Of a DNA stretch of 64,000 bases, positions 56,598-64,000 are shown in pieces. The notes beneath the pieces are model-generated. The model made no database searches. It was not told the origin of the DNA and was given only the letters and a program-made list of their open reading frames with translations. Where the stretch lies: positions 504,998,544 to 505,062,543 of the forward strand of contig NC_053037.3 in the NCBI RefSeq assembly GCF_002575655.3. Direction: 5' to 3'. The DNA comes from Aegilops tauschii subsp. strangulata. Lineage: Eukaryota; Streptophyta; Magnoliopsida; Poales; Poaceae. The position numbers and the translations under genes were made by a program. Each line of letters begins with the position of its first letter. Position 1 is the first letter of the stretch.

Positions 56598-59407
56598 ATC
56601 TATCCTTGCTATTATGCCTAGCTAGGGGCGTTAAACGATAGGGCTTGTTGGGAGGCAACCCAATTTTATTTTTAGTTTTTTTGCTTGTTGCTTCTGTTTA
56701 GGAATAAAATTTTTATCTAGCATCTGGTTAGATTTGTTTTTATGTTTTAATTACTGTTTGTGCCAAGTTTAACCTATAGGATCTTCTTGGATCATAGTTA
56801 TTTGATCTTGCTGAAAATTCCAGAAACTTTCTGTTCACGAAAACAATTGTTAAAAATCACCAGAACGGGATAAAATATTGATTCCAATTGCTGCTGATCA
56901 ATAAACAAATTTTCTAGGAAGTCCTATTTTGGCTGAATTTTTTTAGTACCAGAAGTTTGCGTTTGTTACAGATTACTACAGACTGTTCTGTTTTTGATAG
57001 ATTCTGTTTTTCGTGTGTTGTTTGCTTATTTTGATGAATCTATGGCTAGTAAAATAGTTTATAAACCATAGAGAAGTTGGAATACAGTAGGTTTAACACC
57101 AATATAAATAAATAATGAGTTAATTACAGTACCTTTAAGTGGTGTTTTGTTTTCTTTCGCTAACGTAGCTCACGAGATTTTCTGCTGAGTTTTGTGTTGT
57201 GAAGTTTTCAAGTTTTGGGTGAAAGATTTGATGGATTATGGAACAAGGAGTGGCAAGAGCCTAAGCTTCCCATGGCACCCCAAGATAATCTAAGGACACC
57301 AAAAAGCCAAAGCTTGGGGATGCCCCGGAAGGCATCCCCTCTTTCGTCTACTTCCATCGGTAACTTTACTTGGAGCTATATTTTTGTTCACCACATGATA
57401 TGTGTTTTGCTTGGACCGTCTTGTATTATTTGAGTCTTTGTTTTTTTAGTTTACCACAATCATCCTTGCTGTACACACCTTTTGAGAGAGTCACACATAA
57501 ATTGGAACTTATTAGAATACTCTATGTGCTTCACTTATATTTTTTGAGCTATATAGTTTTGCTCTAGTGCTTCACTTATATCTTTTAGAGCACGGCGGTG
57601 GATTTGTTTTGTAGAAACTATTGATCTCTCATGCTTCACTTATATTATTTTTGAGAGTCTTAAAATAGCATGGCAATTTTCTTTAATTATAATATCATGA
57701 GAAATTTGATGCTTGACAATTGTTTTGAGATATAAAGGTGGTAATATCATAGTTGTGCTAGTTGAGTAATTGTGGAATTGAAAAATACTTATGTTGGAGT
57801 TTGTGATTCCCGTAGCATGCACGTATGGTGAACCATTATGTAACGAAGTCGGAGCATGAGGTATTTATTTATTGTCATCCTTTGCGTGGCGGTCGGGATC
57901 GCGCGATGGTTAACTCCTACCAACCCTTCCCCTAGGAGCATGCGTAGTAGTACTTTGCTTCGAGGGCTAATAATTTTTTGCAATAAGTATATGAGTTCTT
58001 TATGACTAATGTGAGTCCATGGATTATATACACACTTACCTTTCCGCAATTTTCTAGCCTCTTCGGTACCATGCATTGCCCTTTCTCACCTTGAGAGTTG
58101 GTGCAAACTTCGTCGGTGCATATAAACCCCGTGATATGATACGCTCTATCACACATAAACCTCCTTATATCTTCCTCAAAACAGCCACCATACCTACCTA
58201 TTATGGCATTTCCATAGCCATTCCGAGATATATTGCCATGCAACTTTCCATCATTTCGTTTATCATGACACGCTCCATCATTGTCATATTGCTTTGCATG
58301 ATCATGTAGTTGACATTGTATTTGTGGCAAAGCCACCATTCATAATTCTTTCATACATGTTGCTCTTGATTCATTGCATATCCCGGTACACCGCTGGAGG
58401 TATCAACATAGAGTCATATTTTGTTCTAAGTATTGAGTTGTAATTCATGAGTTGTAAGTAAATAAAAGTGTGATGATCATCATTATTAGAGCATTGTCCC
58501 AAGTGAGGAAAGGATGATGGAGACTATGATTCCCCCACAAGTCGGAATGAGACTCCGGACTAAAAAAGAGGCCATAAAAAAAGGCCCAAATAACAAAATG
58601 AGAGAAAAAGAGAGAAGGGATAATGTTACTATCCTTTTACCACACTTGTGCTTCAAAGTAGCACCGTGATCTTCATGATAGAGATTCTCTCATTTTGTCG
58701 CTTTCATATACTAGTGGGAAATTTCATTATAGAACTTGGCTTGTATATTCCAATGATGGGCTTCCTCACATGCCCGAGGTCTTCGTGAGCAAGCAGGTTG
58801 GATGCACACCCACTTAGTTTCTTTTTGTTTGAGCTTTCATACACTTATAGCTCTAAGTGCATCCGTTGCATGGTAATCCCTACTCCTTGCATTGACATGA
58901 ATTGATGGGCATCTCCATACCCGTTGATTAGCCTCGTTGATGTGAGACTTTCTCCTCTTTTTTGTCTTCCCACATAACCCCTATCATTATACCTTATTCC
59001 ACCATAGTACTATATCCATGGCTTGCGCTCATGTATTGCGTAAGAGTTGAAAAGGCTGAAGTGCGTTAAAAAGTATGAACCAATTGCTTGGCTAAAAGCG
59101 GGGTTGTACATGATATGAATATTTTGTGTGGGGAAGATGGAGCATAGCCAGACTATATGATTTTGTAGGGATAACTTGCTTTGGCTATGTTATTTTGATA
59201 AGACATAATTGCTTGGTTAGCATGCTTGAAGTATTAGTATTTTTATGTCAACATTAAACTTTTATCTTGTATCATATTAAATCTGAACATTCGTGCCACA
59301 ATAAGAAGAATTACATTGAAATTATGCTAAGTAGCATTCCACATCAAAAATTCTGTTTTTATCATTTACCTACTCGAGGACGAGCAGGAATTAAGCTTGG
59401 GGATGCT
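56598..59407 (+). other. Non-coding internal region of gag-only element, copy 2
   Basis: It is collinear with 7393-10227. No conserved reading frame. The end aattaagcttggggatgct directly precedes the 3' LTR as the likely polypurine tract. Confidence 0.8.
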
Positions 59408-59707
59408 TGATACGTCTCCAACATATCTATAATTTTTTATTGTTCCATGCTATATTATATTCTGTTTTGGATGCTTAATGGGCTTTATTATACACTTTTA
59501 TATTATTTTGGGACTAGCCTATTAACCGGAGGCCCAGCCCAGAATTGCTGTTTATTTTTGCCTATTTCAGAGTTTCACAGAAAAAGGATATCAAACGGAG
59601 TCCAAACGGAATGAAACCTTCGGGAACGTGATTTTTGGAACGAACGTGATCCAGAGGACTTGGACCCTACGTCAAGAAAGCTACCAGGAAGGCACAAGGT
59701 AGGAGGG

Positions 59708-62294
59708 TGAAAGATCGTGGATGTCGCCTAGAGGGGGGTGAATAGGCGCTTTAAAATAATTACGGTTTAGGCTTGAACAAATGCGGAATAAACCTAGCGG
59801 TTAATTTGACAAGCACAAAACCTACAACAACTAGGCTCACCTATGTGCACCAACAACTTATGCTAAGCAAGATAAACAACTAAGTGATAGCAAGATATAT
59901 GACAAGAGACAATATGGCTATCACAAAGTAAAGTGCATAAGTAAAGGGCTCGGGTAAGAGATAACCGAGGCACGCAGAGACGACGATGTATCCCGAAGTT
60001 CACACCCTTGCGGATGCTAATCTCCGTTTGGGGCGGTGTGGAGGCACAATGCTCCCCAAGAAGCCACTAGGGCCACCGTAATCTCCTCACGCCCTCACAC
60101 AATGCAAGATGCCATGATTCCACTAAGGGACCCTTGAGGGCGGTCACCGAACCCGTACAAATGGCAACCCTTGGGGGCGGTCACCGAACCCGTACACTTG
60201 GCAACCCTTGGGGGCGGTCACCGGTACCCGTCAAATTGCTCGGGGCGATCTCCACAACCTAATTGGAGACCCCGACGCTTGCCCGGAGCTTTGCACCACA
60301 ATGATTGAGCTCCGAACACCACCAACCGTCTAGGGCGCCCAAGCACCCAAGAGGAGCAAGCTCAAGGGTACCAAGCACCCAAGAGTAATAAGCTTCTCAA
60401 CTTGTAACTTCCACGTATCACCGTGGAGAACTCAAACCGATGCACCAAATGCAATGTCAAGGGCACACAGAGTGCCCAAGTCCTTCTCCCCCAAATCCCA
60501 CCAAAGCAACTAATGCTAGGGAGGAAACTGAGAGGAAGAACAAGAAGGAGAACACCAAGAACCCCAAGATCTAGATCCAAGGGGTTCCCCTCACATAAAG
60601 GAGAAAGTGATTGGTGGAAATGTGGATCTAGATCTCCTCTCTCCTTTCCCCCAAAAACTAGCAAGAAACCATGGAGGGATTGAGAGTTAGGAAGCTCGAT
60701 GAAGGTCAACAATGGGGGAAGAACACGAGCTCAAGAGATAAGGTTCATTGGGGAAGAAGACCCCTCTTATAGGAGGGGGAAAATCCAGCCATTATGTGCT
60801 CAGCCCGCACACGAGCGGTACTACCGCTCGGGCGAAAGAAGCAGGGAAAAAGGAGCAACAAAACATGAACCTTGGGGCGGTAGTACCGCTTATAAGCGGT
60901 ACTACCGCTCACCCCAGCGGTACTACCGCCGGAGGAGCAGAACACGGGACCAAATGAGGCAGGGCAGAGCTGAGTACGGCGGCAGTAATGCAGTAGCGAT
61001 ACTACCCCCCCCCCCCCGACCGGAGCAGTACTACCGCCCAATCGGGGCGGTACTACCGATTATAGGCGGAACTATCGTGCCTTACTGCCGTGCAACTACT
61101 GCTAAACCCGACACGAAAAGTGCAAGACCCAAAATCGAGGCGGTAGTAGTAGAGCGGTACTGGAGCGGTACTACCGCATGACGAGCGGTACTACCGCTGC
61201 CGACCACGGTACTACCGCAGGGAGAAAACCCAAAACTGCCATAACTTCTTCATGAGAGCTCCGAATTGAGCAAACTCAATCTTGTTGGAAACAAGACAAT
61301 GAGTAGCATCAAAACAGCAGAGGAGTGAAACAGAGGAGTGAAACCTCCAACAGAGAAGAACCGGCATACCCTCCAACATCAAAACATCAAAGAAGATGCA
61401 CGTGAACTCCGTTTTCGATGAACTCGAGCTTTTCAACAAGATGACCAAAAGCTCCAAAACTCACAAAGAGAAGCAAACAAGAACCAAGAAAGATGATGCA
61501 AGGATGCAATGGTTTGAACTCTCTACGAATGATACGATCAAGCTACTCATCGAGAGCCCCCCTTGATAGTACGGCAATCGATCCTATAACCCGGTCTCCC
61601 AATAACCACCATGAGACCGGTAAAATAGAAAACCTATCAAGGGCAAACCTTTGCCTAGCACATGGTCCACTTGAGCTAGATGATGATGATCTTGACTCCC
61701 TCAAGTTGGACCACCTTTCTTGATTGCGTTTGCTCGATGAACACTAGTTGATTGCTCCCCCATACTCCACTATGGGTGAGCCACTCTTCCGCACATCTTC
61801 ACAAATCCATTGTCACCACAATGGACGGCAAGCTTCAAGCATTTGATCTCTTCGTGATGCTCCACTTGAACTTGCACACCGCAACCTAACCCCACAAAGA
61901 ACTCTCACGAAGACCATGGGTTAGCACACAAAGCGTAATGGATAATGCTTACCATACCATGGGATCACTTGATCCCTCGGTACATCTTGTGCGCTTTGTG
62001 TGTTGAATATTTCCAACTCTCTTCATTTGGATGATGTCTTGAAGGTAGACATGAATGATCACACAATCTTCTTCTTCAAGACATGCTTGCAATAAGCTCA
62101 ACACTCACATGACCGATCTTTGGATAATTCCTTAATAGCACCTTGGTCAACTCATAAACTCCTTGAAACCAACACATGGACTTCAAGAAAAGCCCATGGA
62201 CAAATCCTTCAAATATAACTCAATGCAACCATTAGTCCATAGAGATTGTCATCAATTACCAAAACCAAACATGGGGGCACCGCATGTTCTTTCA
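59708..62294. mobile_element. Solo LTR, 2.7-kb family, copy B
   Basis: It starts TGAAAGATCG and ends GTTCTTTCA, with a perfect GAGGG duplication at 59703-59707 and 62295-62299. It is collinear with 13235-15957 over its length and lacks that copy's ~98-base duplication. It is the youngest layer in this nest: it lies in the LTR of copy 2, which lies in the gypsy element. No protein-coding capacity. Confidence 0.9.
60805..61225. repeat. GCGGTACTACCGC array in solo LTR B
   Basis: The near-palindrome and its variants occur more than ten times in both orientations, with a C-run (about 61005-61017) in the middle. Unit number and spacing differ from copy A, so the array evolves quickly. Confidence 0.75.
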
Positions 62295-63556
62295 GAGGGC
62301 GCGCCCTCCACCCTCGTGGGGCCCACGTTGCTCCACCGACATACTTCTTCCTCCTATATATACCTACGTACCCCCAAACTACCAGATACAGAGCCAAAAA
62401 CCTATTTCCACCGCCGCAACCTTCTGTACTCGTGAGATCCCATCTTGGGGCCTTTTCCGGAGCTCCGCCAGAGGGGGCATTGATCACGGAGGGCTTCTAC
62501 ATCAACACCATAGCCTCTCCGATGATGTGTGAGTAGTTTACCTCAGATCTTCGGGTCCATAGTTATTAGCTAGATGGCTTCTTCTCTCTCTTTGGTTCTC
62601 AATACAAAGTTCTCCACGATTCTCGTGGAGATCTATTCGATGTAATCTTCTTTTGCGGTGTGTTTGTTGAGACCGATGAATTGTGGGTTTATGATCAAGA
62701 TTATCTATGAACAATATTTGATCCTCTCTGAATTCTTTTATGTATGATTGGTTATCTTTGCAAGTCTCTTCGAATTATCAATTTGGTTTGGCCTACTAGA
62801 TTGATCTTTCTTGCAATGGGAGAAGTGCTTAGCTTTGGGTTCAATCTTGCGGTGTCCTTTCCCAGTGACAGTAGGGGCAGCAAGGCACGTATTGTATTGT
62901 TGCCATCGAGGATAACAAGATGGGGTTTATATCATATTGCATGAGTTTATCCCTCTACATCATGTCATCTTACTTAAAGCGTTACTCTGTTCTTTTGAAC
63001 TTAATACTCTAGATGCATGCTGGATAGCGGTCGATGCGTGGAGTAATAGTAGTAGATGCAGGCAGGAGTCGGTCTACTTGTCGCGGACATGATGCCTATA
63101 TACATGATCATACCTAGATATTCTCATAACTATGCTCAATTTTGTCAATTGCTCAACAGTAATTTGTTCACCCACCGTAATACTTATGCTCTCGAGAGAA
63201 GCCACTAGTGAAACCTATGGCCCCCGGGTCTATTTTCCATCATATTAATCTTCCAACACTTAGCTATTTTTATTGCCTTTTATTTTACTTGCATCTTTAT
63301 CATAAAAATACCAAAAATATTATCTTATCATATCTATCAGATCTCACTTTCGTAAGTGACCATGAAGGGATTGACAACCCCTTTATTGCGTTGGTTGCGA
63401 GGATTTTATTTGTTTGTGTAGGTGCGAGGGACTCGTGCGTGGCCTCCTACTGGATTGATACCTTGGTTCTCAAAACTGAGGGAAATACTTACGCTGCTTT
63501 ACTGCATCACCCTTTCCTCTTCAAGGGAAAACCAACGCAGTGCTCAAGAGGTAGCA

Positions 63557-64000
63557 GGATGCGGTTTTGTTTTCGGTGCGGAGTGCTATGTCCGGATCAC
63601 TAACAAGAGTGATTATGCCATTTGGTCCGGGCATTTTGAGCTTCATATACCCGTAATGAGGTATAGCTTGGAAGTGTGTAAAAGCGCCCCGCCCCAACAG
63701 GGCGTGGTATCCGCTGCTGAAAGGAGCCACTTGGAAGGTGATCTCTTCAGACCGATAATTCTCCGGCGTGCCGAATACCACGTCAAGTGTGATTTTTCCC
63801 GCACACCGCGCCTCCCGACTAGGAATGATTCCTCAGAAGGTCGTGCTGCTTTGCTTGATGCGGCTCCTGTCTATTTCCATTTTGTGGAGTGTATCCTCAT
63901 AGATGAGGTTTAGTCCGCTGCTGCCGTCCATGAGGACCTTGGTGAGTCTAAAGCTGTCCACGATGGGACTGAGGACTAATGCGGCTGGCGCTCAGCCTGT
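63557..64000 (-). pseudogene. Protease region of host gypsy pol, partial
   Basis: Minus-strand translation gives the aspartic-protease signature 'VLMDGSSGLNLIY' (about 63930-63891), then 'MEIDRSRIKQSS', a TGA near 63810, and 'GKITLDVVFGTPENYRSEE', 'GYHALLGRGAF' and 'YGYMKLKMPGPNG' up to the insertion at 63557. The enzyme cuts the Gag-Pol precursor. The family usually has Arg at the stop position, so a CGA to TGA change is likely. The 5' part (gag) lies beyond the window. The frame continues at 54043 on the other side of the nested element. Confidence 0.8.

Larger units (their letters stand above)
54044..63556 (+). mobile_element. Gag-only gypsy/Athila-like element, copy 2, itself interrupted
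   Basis: It starts TGATACGTCTCC and ends GGTAGCA, flanked by the perfect duplication GGATG (54039-54043 and 63557-63561). LTRs are 54044-55597 and 59408-63556; the second is split by the solo LTR at 59708-62294. Without that insertion the element is about 6.9 kb, like copy 1. It contains a frameshifted gag-like gene and no pol. Removing it restores the continuity of the host gypsy reading frame between protease and RT. Confidence 0.93.
59408..63556 (+). repeat. 3' LTR of copy 2, split by a solo LTR
   Basis: The two pieces, 59408-59707 and 62295-63556, add up to about 1557 bases after removing one copy of the duplication GAGGG, matching the 5' LTR length. The TATA box (about 62354) is in the right piece. 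The insertion separates the first 300 bases from the promoter. Confidence 0.92.
37922..64000 (-). mobile_element. Autonomous-type Ty3/gypsy element (host of nested insertions), 5' part outside window
   Basis: It is read on the minus strand. 3' LTR 37922-38401; antisense gene region 38402-41294 plus 49604-49801; integrase, RNase H and RT 50601-54043; protease 63557-64000, with gag and 5' LTR beyond the window. Two elements interrupt it, 41300-49598 and 54044-63556, each with a perfect 5-bp duplication. The flanking base context at the left end is GTGCC (37917-37921); its partner lies outside. RT-before-integrase order and motifs place it in Ty3/gypsy. The antisense gene between integrase and 3' LTR recalls the Tat lineage, an inference. 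Confidence 0.9.

Noticed and set aside
59708..62294. DNA transposon with TGAAAGA inverted repeats
   Set aside because: TG...CA ends with a 5-bp duplication fit an LTR better; no transposase and terminal repeats of only 7 bases.

Overview
This window is intergenic, transposon-packed nuclear DNA of a grass, most likely a Triticeae species (wheat, Aegilops, rye or barley). The evidence is the element repertoire: nested TG...CA LTR retrotransposons with 5-bp target-site duplications (TSDs), a BARE/WIS/Angela-type copia leader, a CACTA end reading ...TTTTTTTGTAGTG, a LINE, MITEs and a large solo LTR with GCGGTACTACCGC arrays. I see no bacterial or organellar features. Species and family names are recalled, not searched.

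Layout. 1-4.77 kb is low-copy-looking DNA with one intact gene, an intronless 240-aa 3'-5' exonuclease-like protein (3449-4171, +). 4772-11804 is a complete non-autonomous gypsy-like element (two ~1.57-kb LTRs, a gag-like ORF only, TSD GTATG). 11.8-26.98 kb holds two tandem paralogous coiled-coil genes on the minus strand, both decayed. The first (13199-16581) is split by a 2.7-kb solo LTR. The second (18065-18783) is frameshifted. A 7.4-kb LINE (19050-26457, minus; TSD GGAACATAA) sits upstream of the second. 26982-29149 is a foldback element with ~360-bp inverted arms, a Tourist-like MITE in one arm and a small hAT-like MITE in its loop.

29.2-37.3 kb is a GC-rich gene-like stretch leading into the right part of a CACTA transposon: duplicated exons, a coiled-coil C-terminal exon, GGGCC-type subterminal repeats and the terminus at 37295. 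That CACTA end lies in the leader of a minus-strand copia remnant (37296-37921). From 37922 to beyond the window runs one minus-strand autonomous Ty3/gypsy element: its 3' LTR at 37922, then an antisense (plus-strand) spliced gene, integrase, RNase H, RT and protease. It is interrupted twice: by a same-family, pol-less gypsy (41300-49598, TSD CCTGG) and by a second copy of the gag-only element (54044-63556, TSD GGATG), whose 3' LTR holds another copy of the solo LTR (59708-62294, TSD GAGGG).

How it works together. Host genes contribute little; the window records serial insertion. The nesting order is readable from the TSDs, and reading frames of the older elements resume across the younger ones. 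The most unusual content is the antisense, intron-containing gene between integrase and 3' LTR of the gypsy family. It has its own TATA box and start codon and is retained in the derivative that lost pol. The tandem coiled-coil genes with duplicated promoters come next. I found no rRNA, tRNA or CRISPR array. Boundaries were read by eye; similarities are described qualitatively.
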